A stretch of DNA of 64,000 nucleotides, taken from Cryobacterium sp. PH29-G1 (GTDB lineage Bacteria > Actinomycetota > Actinomycetes > Actinomycetales > Microbacteriaceae). Made by a program: the position numbers and the translations under genes. The notes beneath the pieces are model-generated. The model worked only from the letters and a program-made list of their open reading frames with translations. It made no database searches and was not told where the DNA came from. This document shows positions 8,396 through 18,147 of this stretch, in pieces (positions within the stretch are counted from its first letter, which is position 1; each line of letters opens with the position of its first letter). The stretch lies in assembly GCF_030063365.1 (NCBI RefSeq), contig NZ_JASISY010000003.1, forward strand, positions 310,001 to 374,000, given 5' to 3'.

Positions 8396-9466
8396 GTGAA
8401 ATCCAGAGCCCCCGTGATTCGACGCAGTGCGTCGGTGACCAGTCAAGCGGGACTCGGCGATCGTATTTTCTCGACCCCCGCCGATCGCGGCCTGGCCGCG
8501 AACATCGATGCCGGCATCGAGCAGGTTGAGGCCACCCTCATTGACGAGCTCGTCTACGCCAATGAAATTGCCACCGTTACCAGCCGATACCTGTTGAACG
8601 CGGGCGGCAAACGCGTGCGTCCCATGCTCGCGCTGCTGACCGCGCATCTGGGCAACGGCGTCGTGCCCGAGGTGGTCACGGCGGCGACGGCCATTGAATT
8701 GACCCACCTCGCTTCGCTCTATCACGACGACGTCATGGACGACGCCGACAAGCGTCGCGGCGTACCGAGCGCGCAGACCGTGTGGGGCAACTCGATTGCG
8801 ATCCTCACCGGCGACCTGCTGTTCGCCCGCGCCAGTCAGTTGATGGCTCGGCTGGGCGAACGCGCCATCAAGCTGCAGGCGACCACCTTCGAGCGCCTGG
8901 TGCTCGGCCAATTTCAGGAGACCGTCGGCCCGCGCGCCGGCGAGGACCCGGTCGAGCACTACATTCAGGTGCTCGCCGGCAAGACCGGTTCGCTCATCGC
9001 TGCCGCTGCTCAGGGAGGCGTGGTCTTCTCCAACGCCCCGGCCGAGTACGAGCAGCCCGTCGTGGACTTCGGGGAGAAGATCGGCGTGGCCTTCCAGCTC
9101 ATCGACGACGTGCTCGACCTGTCGCCGCAGCCGCAGGAAACCGGCAAGGTGCCCGGCACCGATTTGCGAGCCGGAGTCGTGACGCTTCCGTTGCTGCGAT
9201 TGCGGGAACGGGCCGTGAGCGATGGGGCATCCGCTGACCTGCTTGTGCGTCTGGAACGCGACGTCATGTCGGCGGAAGCGACACCGGGCGAGGCCGCCGA
9301 CGCGGCGATCACCGCGCTGCGCCAGCACGCGGCAACCGCCGAGACCCTTGCCGAGGCGCACGACTGGGCCCGAGACGCGGTCGCCGCCCTGGCGCCGCTG
9401 CCCAACGGCTCGGTCAAAAAGGCCCTCACTCGATTTGCCGAGACCATCGTCGAGCGTTCCAGCTAG
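8396..9466 (+). CDS. Long-chain polyprenyl diphosphate synthase
   Basis: 356 residues, trans-prenyltransferase of the IspB/HepT/GrcC type, providing the menaquinone side chain. Both Asp-rich motifs are visible: the first in LYHDDVMDDADKRRG and the second in FQLIDDVLDL. The GKRVRPML substrate motif is also present. The start is the GTG at 8396. Chain length cannot be read reliably from sequence. It lies between menG and an FprA-type reductase on the same strand, consistent with a quinone biosynthesis and electron-transfer cluster. Confidence 0.94.
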   Translation: MKSRAPVIRRSASVTSQAGLGDRIFSTPADRGLAANIDAGIEQVEATLIDELVYANEIATVTSRYLLNAGGKRVRPMLALLTAHLGNGVVPEVVTAATAIELTHLASLYHDDVMDDADKRRGVPSAQTVWGNSIAILTGDLLFARASQLMARLGERAIKLQATTFERLVLGQFQETVGPRAGEDPVEHYIQVLAGKTGSLIAAAAQGGVVFSNAPAEYEQPVVDFGEKIGVAFQLIDDVLDLSPQPQETGKVPGTDLRAGVVTLPLLRLRERAVSDGASADLLVRLERDVMSAEATPGEAADAAITALRQHAATAETLAEAHDWARDAVAALAPLPNGSVKKALTRFAETIVERSS

Positions 9467-9524
9467 ACCCCATTCGAGAGCGGGTCGGGCTCTCCCGGCG
9501 TGCTCGCGCAGTAAGGAATCTTCA

Positions 9525-10907
9525 GTGACCAAATTGAGACTGGCCATCGTCGGCGCAGGACCGGCCGGCATCTACGCCGCCGATATTCTGCTCAAGGCCG
9601 AGCGAAACTTTGAGGTCTCGATCGACCTGTTCGACCACCTGCCCGCTCCGTACGGCCTCGTGCGTTACGGTGTCGCGCCCGACCACCCCCGCATCAAGGG
9701 CATCATTACCGCGCTGCGCGGCGTGCTCGACAGCGGCGACATTCGTGTCTTCGGAAACGTTCGGTTCGGCGTGGACATCACCCTCGACGACCTTAAGAAG
9801 CACTACAACGCGGTCATCTTCGCGACCGGCGCGGTGCAAGACGCCGACTTGAACATTCCGGGCGCATCGCTTGCGGGTTCTTACGGCGCCGCCGACTTCG
9901 TCAGCTGGTTCGACGGGCACCCCGATGTACCGCGTACGTGGCCGTTGGAGGCTCGCGAGATCGCCGTGATCGGCAACGGCAACGTGGCGCTGGACGTGTC
10001 CCGCATGCTCATCAAGCACGCCGACGACCTGCTTTCCACCGAGATTCCCCCGAACGTTTATGACGGGCTCAAAGCGTCACCGGTGACCGACGTGCACATT
10101 TTCGGTCGCCGGGGGCCGACATCCGTTAAGTTCACACCACTGGAACTGCGCGAAGTCGGCCAGCTCAACGATGTAGACATGGTTGTCTACGACGAAGACT
10201 TTGACTATGACGATGCGGCGAAGGCCGCCGTGGCGAGCAACAAGCAGGTCTTTGTGATCGACAAGACGCTGAACCAGTGGCGCGCCCGCGAGACCGGAAC
10301 GGCCAGTCGTCGCCTGCACCTGCACTTCTTCGCCAAGCCGGTGGAGATCGTCGATGACGGTGCCGGTCGGGTGGCCGCGTTCCGCTGGGAGCGCACCATA
10401 ACGGATGGCGCCGGCGGCGTTGTGGGCACCGGTGAAATCCGAGAGATTCCGGTGCAGGCCGTGTACCGTGCGGTCGGCTACTTTGGGTCGGAGCTTGCCG
10501 ACGTGCCCTTCGACAAGAAACGCGGCGTCATTCCCAACCGCGAAGGCCAGGTGTTGCGCCGCGACCCCTCGGCCGGTACCGGCGGGCTGTTCAACCAGCA
10601 GATGTACGGCGTCTACGCCACCGGTTGGATCAAGCGCGGACCGGTGGGACTGATCGGCCACACCAAGAGTGACGCGATGGAAACTATCAAGCACCTCATC
10701 AACGACCTCGGCAACTGGTGGCGGCCCGAGTCGCCCTCGGAGGAGAGCATCGTGGAATTGCTCGATGCGCGCGGGGTGCAGTACACCGGCCTCGACGGCT
10801 GGCACAACCTCGACCAGCACGAGCTCTCGCTCGGCGAGGCCGCGGGTCGAACCCGCATTAAGGTCGTGGACCGCGACGAGATGGTAGCCGTCTCCCGAGC
10901 CGAGTAG
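9525..10907 (+). CDS. fprA: FprA-type ferredoxin/adrenodoxin NADP+ reductase
   Basis: 460 residues from the GTG at 9525, preceded by AAGGAA. The FAD dinucleotide fold is AIVGAGPAGIYAADIL at the N-terminus, followed by PAPYGLVRYGVAPDHP, a hallmark of mammalian-type/FprA ferredoxin reductases. The NADP fold is IGNGNVALDVSRML near residue 150. A C-terminal FAD contact is GWIKRGPVGLIGHTK. It moves electrons between NADPH and ferredoxin. It follows the polyprenyl synthase by 58 bp. A GC-rich hairpin downstream separates it from convergent yajQ. Confidence 0.93.
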   Translation: MTKLRLAIVGAGPAGIYAADILLKAERNFEVSIDLFDHLPAPYGLVRYGVAPDHPRIKGIITALRGVLDSGDIRVFGNVRFGVDITLDDLKKHYNAVIFATGAVQDADLNIPGASLAGSYGAADFVSWFDGHPDVPRTWPLEAREIAVIGNGNVALDVSRMLIKHADDLLSTEIPPNVYDGLKASPVTDVHIFGRRGPTSVKFTPLELREVGQLNDVDMVVYDEDFDYDDAAKAAVASNKQVFVIDKTLNQWRARETGTASRRLHLHFFAKPVEIVDDGAGRVAAFRWERTITDGAGGVVGTGEIREIPVQAVYRAVGYFGSELADVPFDKKRGVIPNREGQVLRRDPSAGTGGLFNQQMYGVYATGWIKRGPVGLIGHTKSDAMETIKHLINDLGNWWRPESPSEESIVELLDARGVQYTGLDGWHNLDQHELSLGEAAGRTRIKVVDRDEMVAVSRAE

Positions 10908-10936
10908 CCCCTCCGCGCCCGCTCCTTCTTTTTCTG

Positions 10937-11009
10937 CCCGGGCCCGGGCCCGGAAACCGGGCCCATGATCTATCGCGGGCCCGGTCGCATAAGGTGGGCC
11001 CGGCGGGCC
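10937..11009. terminator. GGGCCC-rich hairpin cluster between convergent genes
   Basis: Between fprA (+) and yajQ (-) lie repeated GGGCCCGG units. The strongest hairpin is GGGCCCGG-AAA-CCGGGCCC at 10946-10964, with further GGGCCCGG copies at about 10976 and 10996. The position suits a bidirectional terminator, though the T-run is weak. Confidence 0.6.
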
Positions 11010-11015
11010 GAGCGG

Positions 11016-11504
11016 CTAGCGGAAGTTGGTGAACTGCAGGGCCACGTCGAGGTCCTTGCCCTTGAGTAGCGCCATCACGGCCTGCAGATCGTCGCGGCTC
11101 TTCGAGCTGACGCGCAGTTCGTCGCCCTGGATCTGGCTCTTGACGCCCTTGGGGCCCTCGTCGCGAATGATCTTGCTGATCTTCTTCGCGTTCTCCTGGT
11201 CGATGCCGGCCTTCATCGAAGTCTCGATGCGGTATTCCTTGCCGGAGGCGTATGGTTCACCGGCGTCAAGGCTGCGCAGGGAGATGCCGCGCTTGATCAG
11301 CTTCGCCTCGAACACCTCGAGGATCGCTTTGACGCGCTCCTCGGTGTTGGCTTTCATGAGCACTTTTTCACCGCTCATCGCGATCGAGGCGCCCACGTTC
11401 TTGAAGTCATAACGCTGTGCGACTTCCTTGTGCGCCTGATTGAGGGCGTTGTCGACCTCCATCGGGTCGACCTTGCTGACGATGTCGAATGTTGAATCTG
11501 CCAT
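11016..11504 (-). CDS. yajQ: YajQ/DUF520 family nucleotide-binding protein
   Basis: 162 residues from the ATG at 11504 ([13 protein letters not shown]), matching the usual ~163 length. The upstream extension of this frame runs through a palindrome and is not coding. Family motifs include [18 protein letters not shown], and the conserved C-terminus [15 protein letters not shown]. YajQ proteins bind nucleotides, and some members bind cyclic di-GMP; the cellular role here is unknown. The gene stands alone. Confidence 0.95.
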   Translation of the reverse strand: MADSTFDIVSKVDPMEVDNALNQAHKEVAQRYDFKNVGASIAMSGEKVLMKANTEERVKAILEVFEAKLIKRGISLRSLDAGEPYASGKEYRIETSMKAGIDQENAKKISKIIRDEGPKGVKSQIQGDELRVSSKSRDDLQAVMALLKGKDLDVALQFTNFR

Positions 11505-11526
11505 TCCCCCATGGTATCCGACCCGA

Positions 11527-11581
11527 GAGAGCGCAAAAAGTGCCCGATTGGACCCGCCAATCGCACACTTTCTGCGCTCTC
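11527..11581. repeat. 25-bp-arm inverted repeat (REP-like)
   Basis: Arms 11527-11551 and 11557-11581 match at 22 of 25 positions around a 5-nt loop (ACCCG). The element begins GAGAGCGCA. It lies between divergent yajQ and the MFP gene, so it is not a conventional terminator. It may be a dispersed palindromic repeat or an operator. Confidence 0.7.
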
Positions 11582-11684
11582 GCTCATAGCCAATTGATAG
11601 GGCCTGGAGGCCTGGGGCATAGACGCGGTGCTTAGGTTCGGATTTGTGGCGCAGACATGGTGCGACATATCGACGAGGAGAGCG

Positions 11685-12932
11685 ATGAATCTCAGGCAGT
11701 TTCGCACACGGATGGGCGGCATCCGTCGCATGAAAGCGCGCTGGTGGGTGCTCAGCGGCGCTGTCGCACTTGTCTTGACCGGCGGCGGTGCCTGGTGGAT
11801 CATTGCCGCCCAGTCGACGAGCGCCGAGGCCACCCCGGTCGTTCAAACCGTCGCGGCCAGCCTGGAAACCATGGAACAGAGCGTTTCTGCCAGCGGCACC
11901 CTCACCCCGACAGTGCAGGAAGAAGTGTCATTCGCCGCTTCCGGAACCGTGACCGCGGTTAACGTGGTCGCCGGTACGGTCGTTGCTGCCGGTGACGCGC
12001 TCGCCACCGTTGACACCCTCACCGTTGACGCCGAGCTGCTCGCCGCCCGTGCCACCCTCGCCACGGCCGCCGCGAAGCTCGCCGACAGCCAGGATTCGAG
12101 CGACGGAGGTACGGCCGACCTGGCCCAGATCGCCGCCAACGCGGCGAGCGTGACGACCGCGCAGAACGGCGTTGACGATGCTGTGGCCGCCCAAAGCGCC
12201 GTTACGCTCACGGCTCCGGTCGCCGGACTCATCACCGCGGTGAACGTTGCCGTCGGCGACGTGGAATCATCCTCCAGCTCAACCGGAACATCCGGCCCAG
12301 CAGTCGGCGGTACCTCGGCGGCGGGATCCGGAGCCACCGCGACAACCAGCAGCGCTGCCTTCACGATCGTCGGAACGGATGCCTGGACCGTCGACCTCAC
12401 CGTGGGCGAAGCGGATGTCGCCCTCATCGAAGCCAACGACCAGGTCGAACTCTCGCTCGATGACGGAACCGCCCTCTTCGGCACCGTCTCCGAGATCGGC
12501 CTGCTGCCGTCAACCACCACCGGCGTCGCCGCATACCCCGTCGTCGTCGCCGTCACCGGAACGCCCGAGGGGCTGCATGACGGTGTGACGGTGACCGCAT
12601 CCATCGTCTACGAGCGCCGTACCGCAGTTCTCACCGTGGCCAGCGCCGCCGTGAGCAGCGTGGATGGGGCATCCGTTGTGACCATGCTCGACGCGGACGG
12701 CAACGAGGTGTCCACCCCGGTCACGGTCGGTGCCACCGCCGGCAACCTCACGGAGATCACCGAAGGCCTGGCCGAGGGCGATGAGGTCGTTGTGGCCACC
12801 TTCACCCCCGGCACTGGAAACACCGGTACGGGTACGGGCGCCGGCAACGACACCAGCACGTTCCCCCGTGACCGTGCGCCCACTGGAAACACCCCCACCG
12901 GCCAGGTGCGTGGCGGTGCGAACAATGGTTGA
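11685..12932 (+). CDS. Membrane fusion protein (HlyD/MacA-like) of ABC exporter
   Basis: 415 residues from the ATG at 11685, chosen because GAGGAG lies just upstream; longer in-frame starts have no such site. A basic N-terminus and one TM (~20-40) anchor the protein. Lipoyl/biotinyl-like halves (SGTLTP...[14 protein letters not shown] and [15 protein letters not shown]) flank a short helical hairpin. A beta-barrel and a membrane-proximal domain follow. The C-terminal 30 residues are Thr/Gly-rich. Adaptors of this type link a MacB-like permease to the envelope. It overlaps the ATPase gene by 8 bp. Confidence 0.92.
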   Translation: MNLRQFRTRMGGIRRMKARWWVLSGAVALVLTGGGAWWIIAAQSTSAEATPVVQTVAASLETMEQSVSASGTLTPTVQEEVSFAASGTVTAVNVVAGTVVAAGDALATVDTLTVDAELLAARATLATAAAKLADSQDSSDGGTADLAQIAANAASVTTAQNGVDDAVAAQSAVTLTAPVAGLITAVNVAVGDVESSSSSTGTSGPAVGGTSAAGSGATATTSSAAFTIVGTDAWTVDLTVGEADVALIEANDQVELSLDDGTALFGTVSEIGLLPSTTTGVAAYPVVVAVTGTPEGLHDGVTVTASIVYERRTAVLTVASAAVSSVDGASVVTMLDADGNEVSTPVTVGATAGNLTEITEGLAEGDEVVVATFTPGTGNTGTGTGAGNDTSTFPRDRAPTGNTPTGQVRGGANNG

Positions 12933-13668
12933 CCCCAGCGCAACACGGCTCGCTCCCGAAGCGGATGTCGCCGCCCCCGTTATCGAGTTGCGCGGTGCCG
13001 GAAAGACCTACCGCTCCGGCAGTATTGAATTCGAAGCCCTCAAGGGCATCGACCTGGCCATCTACGAGGGCGAATACGTTGCCATTATGGGGCCGTCGGG
13101 GTCGGGAAAATCCACGATTATGAACGTTCTGGGTTGCCTCGACACCCTCACCCGTGGCGAGTACCGCCTCGGCGGAACCGATGTGAACGACCTCGACGAG
13201 GTCGAGCTCGCCGAGATTCGCAACCGTCAGATCGGGTTCGTCTTTCAGGGATTCAACCTGTTGTCGTCGCTGCCCGCCTGGCGCAACGTGGAACTGCCGC
13301 TGATCTACGGGGGAATTCCCCGGCACGAGCGCAAGCAGCGCGCCGAACAGGCACTCGACCGGGTCGGTCTGGGCGACCGCTTCGAGAACCGACCGGGTGA
13401 ACTTTCCGGCGGGCAGCAGCAGCGCGTGGCCGTTGCCCGCGCCCTGGTGGGTGAGCCGACCATGATCCTGGCCGACGAACCGACCGGAAACCTTGACTCG
13501 GTGTCGACCCAGGACGTGCTCGAATTGTTCGATGAGCTGCACGCCCGTGGACGTACCATCGTGCTCATCACGCACGAGCTTGAGGTCGCCCAACGAGCCG
13601 CACGCATCGTCTGGGTGCGCGACGGCGAAGTCATCCGTGACGAACTGACCGAAGCGGCTGCCGCATGA
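12925..13668 (+). CDS. ABC transporter ATP-binding protein (MacB/LolD type)
   Basis: 247 residues. Walker A is GPSGSGKST, the Q-loop is VFQGFNLL, the signature is LSGGQQQR, Walker B is [12 protein letters not shown], and the H-loop is ITHE. The ATG at 12925 overlaps the MFP stop, and the stop overlaps the permease start (ATGA). It energises the permease encoded next. The best family match by motif is the MacB/LolD exporter group, which acts on peptides, lipoproteins or antibiotics; the substrate is not known. Confidence 0.96.
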   Translation: MVDPSATRLAPEADVAAPVIELRGAGKTYRSGSIEFEALKGIDLAIYEGEYVAIMGPSGSGKSTIMNVLGCLDTLTRGEYRLGGTDVNDLDEVELAEIRNRQIGFVFQGFNLLSSLPAWRNVELPLIYGGIPRHERKQRAEQALDRVGLGDRFENRPGELSGGQQQRVAVARALVGEPTMILADEPTGNLDSVSTQDVLELFDELHARGRTIVLITHELEVAQRAARIVWVRDGEVIRDELTEAAAA

Positions 13669-14897
13669 GTTGGCTGGAATCATTCCGCACCAGCTGGAGC
13701 GCGGTCTACTCGCACGCACTGCGCTCGACCCTGACGGTGCTGGGCATCCTGATTGGAATTGCCGCGGTCATTCTCACCGTCGGCCTCGGCCTCGGCACCC
13801 AGAAAGACGTCAGCGCGCAGATCAGCTCGCTTGGCAGTAATCTGCTGATCGTCGCCCCCGGCAGCAGCACCGATACCGCGGGGGTGCGTGGCGGTTTCGG
13901 CTCCAGTTCGACGCTGACCATAGCGGATGCCGAAGCGCTCGAGTCGAGCGTGAACGCACCGGATATCTCCGGGGTCGCCGCCGAGAAGACCACGTCATTG
14001 TCGCTCGAAGCGAACGACACGAACTGGACGACATCCGTCACTGGAACGACCACCTCGTGGCTCGACGTGCGTGCGCGCACCCTCAGCACGGGTGAGTTCA
14101 TCAGCGCCGACGACGAGGAGACATCGGCCTTGGTTGTTGTTCTCGGTTCGGAGACCGCCGACGAGTTGTTCGGCACCCAACGGGTGGTCGGCCAGTCCGT
14201 CGTGATCAGCGACAAAACCTTCCAGGTGATCGGCGTGCTCGACTCGGCCGGGTCGGACTCCTCATCCAATCTCGACGATGTCGCCATCGTTCCCTTCTCC
14301 ACCGCCGCGAGCGTGCTGGTCGGTGGCACGGAGAGCTCGGCCGTGTCGACCATCTACTTGCAGGCTTCCAGCGACGGGCAGCTTTCCGCCGCCTACCAGG
14401 AAGCGCAAACCCTGTTGCTGAACCTGCACTCGATCGGTGACAGTACCGCCGCCGACTTCACCATCAGCAGCCAGGATGCCCTGGTCAGCACGGCGACGGC
14501 CGTCTATGCGACCCTCACGATTCTGCTTACCGGCGTCGCCGCGCTGTCACTGCTGGTCGGAGGCATCGGGGTCATGAACATCATGCTCGTATCGGTGTCG
14601 GAACGTACCCGCGAAATCGGCCTGCGCAAGGCGCTCGGGGCGCCGCCGGGTGCCATTCGGCGTCAGTTTCTGATCGAGGCCGCCATTCTCGGCCTCAGCG
14701 GCGGCCTGCTCGGCGCCCTGCTGGGCGTCACGGCAGCACTGGTACTGCCGGGGGTGATCGGCAGTTCGATCGTGGTCTCGCCGGCTGCCGTCGGTCTGTC
14801 GATCGGTGTCGCCATCGTGATCGGCATCAGTTTCGGCGTCTACCCGGCCACCCGGGCCGCCCGCCTCGCCCCCATCGATGCGCTGCGCAGCGAATAG
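13665..14897 (+). CDS. MacB-type ABC transporter permease
   Basis: 410 residues with the MacB topology: one N-terminal TM (~18-40), a ~230-residue periplasmic-side core domain, then three C-terminal TM helices of the FtsX-like domain. The motif [21 protein letters not shown] followed by LRKALGAP is diagnostic. It is the membrane half of the exporter formed with the upstream ATPase and MFP. In Gram-positive bacteria such systems commonly act in efflux or signalling at the cell surface. Confidence 0.95.
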   Translation: MSWLESFRTSWSAVYSHALRSTLTVLGILIGIAAVILTVGLGLGTQKDVSAQISSLGSNLLIVAPGSSTDTAGVRGGFGSSSTLTIADAEALESSVNAPDISGVAAEKTTSLSLEANDTNWTTSVTGTTTSWLDVRARTLSTGEFISADDEETSALVVVLGSETADELFGTQRVVGQSVVISDKTFQVIGVLDSAGSDSSSNLDDVAIVPFSTAASVLVGGTESSAVSTIYLQASSDGQLSAAYQEAQTLLLNLHSIGDSTAADFTISSQDALVSTATAVYATLTILLTGVAALSLLVGGIGVMNIMLVSVSERTREIGLRKALGAPPGAIRRQFLIEAAILGLSGGLLGALLGVTAALVLPGVIGSSIVVSPAAVGLSIGVAIVIGISFGVYPATRAARLAPIDALRSE

Positions 14898-14936
14898 AAC
14901 CTTTTCCCTTCCTACGAACGAAATGAGACCACTGAC

Positions 14937-15806
14937 ATGACGAAATTCTCGCTCAAACACCGCGCGGCATTCGCTGGCGGGGCCCTTGCCCTCGGCGGTG
15001 TACTGCTGCTCTCCGGTTGCGCAGCCGCCGCCAGCAGTGCCGTCGCCACGCAGGCGGCCAGAGCCGACACGACCAGCGCACAGCAGGTCCGAGTCGTTCC
15101 CGGCGTGACCGGTGAGATCGCCGCCCTGGCCGACCTCACCTTTCAGCTGCAAGACACCGACTCGCAGACCGCGGTGACCTACACGGCCGATACGACCTTC
15201 ACCTCAACCTTGGCCGCGACAATGGCAGATCTGAGCGTTGGCCAGTGTGTAAACGTTTCGAGCGCGGCCGCGGCCGATGGAACGGATGCCACGATGGTCG
15301 CGACGACCGTCGCCGTCACCGACGCGGTTGACGGTGCCTGCGCCTTGGGGTTGGGTGCCGGCAACGCCGGAGCGGGTGCCGCCGGACCGGGTGCCGCCGG
15401 ACCGGGTGCCGGCACGCGGCCCGCGGGCGCCGAGGACACCGCTCCCACCGGAATGCCGACTGATTTGCCCACGGACCGGCCCGCGGATTCCGGCAGCGCC
15501 GCCGGGCGCACGAGCGGACTCGTGACGGCGATCACCGCGACCACCATCACGGTTGAGTCGACCGACGCCGACGGTGCCGTGGCGAGTGAATCGGTAACGG
15601 TCGACGATGAGACCACCTACACGCGGACATCCGCTTCGGATGCGTCGGCGGTAGCGGTGGGGCTGTGCGCGACCGCGCAGGGCGAGGCCGACGACAGCGG
15701 ATCCTTCGCGGCCACAGCTGTGGCGCTCTCGACGGCGAGTGACGACGGCTGCGTGAGCGCGGTCGCCGGCCGCGGCGCGCGTGCGCAAGGCCGGGCAAAT
15801 GAGTAG
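14937..15806 (+). CDS. Lipoprotein with two DUF5666-like repeats
   Basis: 289 residues. The signal peptide ends in the lipobox LLLSGC with the lipidated Cys28. Two related beta-rich modules (about residues 48-135 and 178-275) each run from an ITATTITV-like strand to a T[YF]-rich strand and a Cys-containing G[LQ]C motif; they resemble DUF5666. A linker of repeated GAAGPG units joins them. It lies 39 bp after the permease gene and overlaps the second MFP gene, so it is part of the export operon. Its role is unknown; an accessory surface component is inferred. Confidence 0.8.
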   Translation: MTKFSLKHRAAFAGGALALGGVLLLSGCAAAASSAVATQAARADTTSAQQVRVVPGVTGEIAALADLTFQLQDTDSQTAVTYTADTTFTSTLAATMADLSVGQCVNVSSAAAADGTDATMVATTVAVTDAVDGACALGLGAGNAGAGAAGPGAAGPGAGTRPAGAEDTAPTGMPTDLPTDRPADSGSAAGRTSGLVTAITATTITVESTDADGAVASESVTVDDETTYTRTSASDASAVAVGLCATAQGEADDSGSFAATAVALSTASDDGCVSAVAGRGARAQGRANE

Positions 15807-17880
15807 GCGCGCCGCCCAGCCGGCCTCCGGTGGGGAGGAGGCTGCCGCACCGGAGGTGGCCACTACACCGACCCCCGTTTCATCGGCGAAGAAGCTTCGG
15901 GCGAGCCGGCAGAAGCGCCGGCGATTGCTCGCCGTGGGAACGGTTGCGGCGGTACTGGTCGCATCCGGCGGCGGCGTGGCCTACGCCATGACCCGCACCG
16001 CGGGCGGCGACTACCGCACGGCCCTGGCCGCGCTCGGTTCGGTCAGTGAATCGCTCGACCTCGTGGGCAGCCTCGCCTCGGCCAGCCGCAGCGACGCGTC
16101 ATTCTCGGTCGCCGGAACCGTGAGCGGTGTGGCCGTCAGCCTGCGCGACACGGTGACGGCCGGGCAGACCCTCGCCACCCTCGACGTAGCGAGCCTGAAC
16201 GACGCGATCGACGCTGCCGAAGCGAACGTTTCGAGCGCCCAGCTGACGCTGGAGACCGACCTCGACTCGCAGACGGCGACGACCACGACGACGACCACGA
16301 CGACGAGCACAACGGCGAGCACCACGACGAGCGTTTCGCCGAGCGTTTCGACAGCGGATGCCGCACCCACTGCGGCAATGTCAGCCGCATCGAGTACCGG
16401 GTCGGCTTCTGGATCCACCGAAGCAACAACCGGTGCTGGTTCTGGTTCTGGTTCGGCCTCTGGTTCGGCCTCGGGATCGACGGACGCCACCTCGGCTGCG
16501 GTCGTCGACGCCGTCAAAACGGTCGGTGCCGCGCAGACCGCCTTGCTGGCCCAGTACGACACCGCGGTGACCGCACTCGCCGCAACCCAGACTGCCATCG
16601 ACTCCACGACCGACGTGTGCCTGCCCTTCCTCGAAGCCGCGCTCGACGATGCTGCTGCGGATGAGCCGGCTGACAACAACGCTGACGACACGGCTGGAGC
16701 CGCGTCTGGAGACTCAGCTGACGACACGGCGAGCGAGGCCGCCGGCGAGATCGCCGAGGCGCCCCTGACAGCGGCCGAAAAGCTCACGACAGCGAAGCTC
16801 GCCCTGACCGACTGCCAGAGCGCCATCACCGCTGTTCTGGCCGGCCAGAAGATGACCAGCGAGGCCCAGGCTGACGTGCTCACGCTCGTCGATGACCTGA
16901 ACCAGGCCGTGGTCGCGCTGCAGAAGGCCGTGGCCGACACGAACGCCGCGGCGGGCGGAGTGGCCTCCGGTGCGGAGCCGAACGAAGTCGCTGCGACGGT
17001 TCCGACCGGTAGTGCGAGCGCCGGATCGACAACCGGATCTGCCGTCGCTTCGACAACCACTAGAGACGCGTCATCCGCTGCCGCAGCAACCGGCACCGGA
17101 ACCGGCGCTGCGGCGGCGGGCGGCGGCACGGCAACTGTCGCTTCGGCCGAGACAATCCTGGCCGACCAGGCCAAGATTGACGCCGCCGTCGCCATGTTGG
17201 CGATCGCCGAGCACAACCTCACCCTCGCGACCCTGACCAGCCCGATCGCTGGCACCGTGGCGGCGGTTGCCCTCGCTGTCGGTGACACCGTCGCGGCATC
17301 GTCGTCGACCGCCGTGATCACGGTTATCGGTGACGACGGCTTCGTGGTGAGCACGACCGTCTCGCTCACCGACATTGACGGGGTGGCTGTCGGCCAGAGT
17401 GCAGCGGTCACCGTTGCCAGTGTGGACGGCGAGCTGTCCGGGTCGGTCAGCTCGATCGGCATAGCGAACGTGTCGACGTCCTCCACACCGTCGTACACCG
17501 TGCAGATCGCGCTCGATGAAACCGACCCCGCCCTGCTGAACGGCGCCGCGGCCGCGGTCACCGTTGCGGTGGCGAGCCTCGAAGACGTGCTGTCCGTGCC
17601 GACCTCAGCGGTTCACCGGGCCGACTCGGCCTACACGGTCGACGTTCTCCGCAACGGCGTGTCCACGAGCACCGAGGTGAAGGTGGGCGCCGTCGGCTCC
17701 GAGCTGACCGAGATCGCGTCGGGAATCGAGACGGGTGACACGGTGATCCTGGCCGATCTCAATGCAGCCATCGCCACCACCACCACCGAAACCGATAGTG
17801 GGCTCAGCGGGCTCGGCGGCGACACGTCGACCCAGACCCGCACCCCGCCGGCCGGTGGGGGCGGCCCGCCCGCCCGGTAG
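15799..17880 (+). CDS. Second, expanded membrane fusion protein
   Basis: 693 residues from the ATG at 15799, overlapping the lipoprotein stop; a GTG at 15781 is an alternative. Residues ~40-62 form a TM anchor. The lipoyl-like half (SFSVAGTVSGVAVSLRDTV) is split from its partner (LTSPIAGTVAAVALAVGD) by ~350 residues containing a Thr run, a Gly/Ser/Ala-rich stretch and helical segments. Normal MFPs have a ~100-residue hairpin here. A beta-barrel and membrane-proximal domain follow. It probably forms an alternative or longer adaptor for the same permease. The insert is the odd feature. Confidence 0.85.
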   Translation: MSRRAAQPASGGEEAAAPEVATTPTPVSSAKKLRASRQKRRRLLAVGTVAAVLVASGGGVAYAMTRTAGGDYRTALAALGSVSESLDLVGSLASASRSDASFSVAGTVSGVAVSLRDTVTAGQTLATLDVASLNDAIDAAEANVSSAQLTLETDLDSQTATTTTTTTTTSTTASTTTSVSPSVSTADAAPTAAMSAASSTGSASGSTEATTGAGSGSGSASGSASGSTDATSAAVVDAVKTVGAAQTALLAQYDTAVTALAATQTAIDSTTDVCLPFLEAALDDAAADEPADNNADDTAGAASGDSADDTASEAAGEIAEAPLTAAEKLTTAKLALTDCQSAITAVLAGQKMTSEAQADVLTLVDDLNQAVVALQKAVADTNAAAGGVASGAEPNEVAATVPTGSASAGSTTGSAVASTTTRDASSAAAATGTGTGAAAAGGGTATVASAETILADQAKIDAAVAMLAIAEHNLTLATLTSPIAGTVAAVALAVGDTVAASSSTAVITVIGDDGFVVSTTVSLTDIDGVAVGQSAAVTVASVDGELSGSVSSIGIANVSTSSTPSYTVQIALDETDPALLNGAAAAVTVAVASLEDVLSVPTSAVHRADSAYTVDVLRNGVSTSTEVKVGAVGSELTEIASGIETGDTVILADLNAAIATTTTETDSGLSGLGGDTSTQTRTPPAGGGGPPAR

Positions 17881-17993
17881 TCGACGCGCCGCACGGAGAA
17901 CCCAGCACCCGCTGATTTCTCCGTGAGGCGTTTCGTCTTGTATTGTTAACCCCGCGTCTCCGGTTGAGTGATTACACCTGGTCGGGAGCGTAT

Positions 17994-18078
17994 GGCGAGT
18001 TACCCAAGCGGCCAAAGGGATCTGACTGTAAATCAGACGGCGTAGCCTTCGTGAGTTCGAACCTCGCACTCGCCACCA
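17994..18078 (+). tRNA. tRNA-Tyr (GTA)
   Basis: Cloverleaf with acceptor GGCGAGT/ACTCGCC, a long class II variable arm, T-loop GTTCGAA, and anticodon GTA at 18028-18030. Discriminator A and encoded CCA are present at the 3' end. Length 85 nt is normal for bacterial tRNA-Tyr. Confidence 0.97.
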
Positions 18079-18082
18079 GCAC

Positions 18083-18120
18083 ACAAGAACAGGCAGACCC
18101 TCGGGTCTGCCTGTTCTTGT
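18083..18120 (+). terminator. Terminator after tRNA-Tyr
   Basis: Perfect 18-bp inverted repeat, ACAAGAACAGGCAGACCC with its complement, separated by TC. It sits 5 bp after the tRNA and ends in a T-rich arm. Confidence 0.9.
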
Positions 18121-18147
18121 TATGGGCGCTACCTGTAGCGTGAGGGC

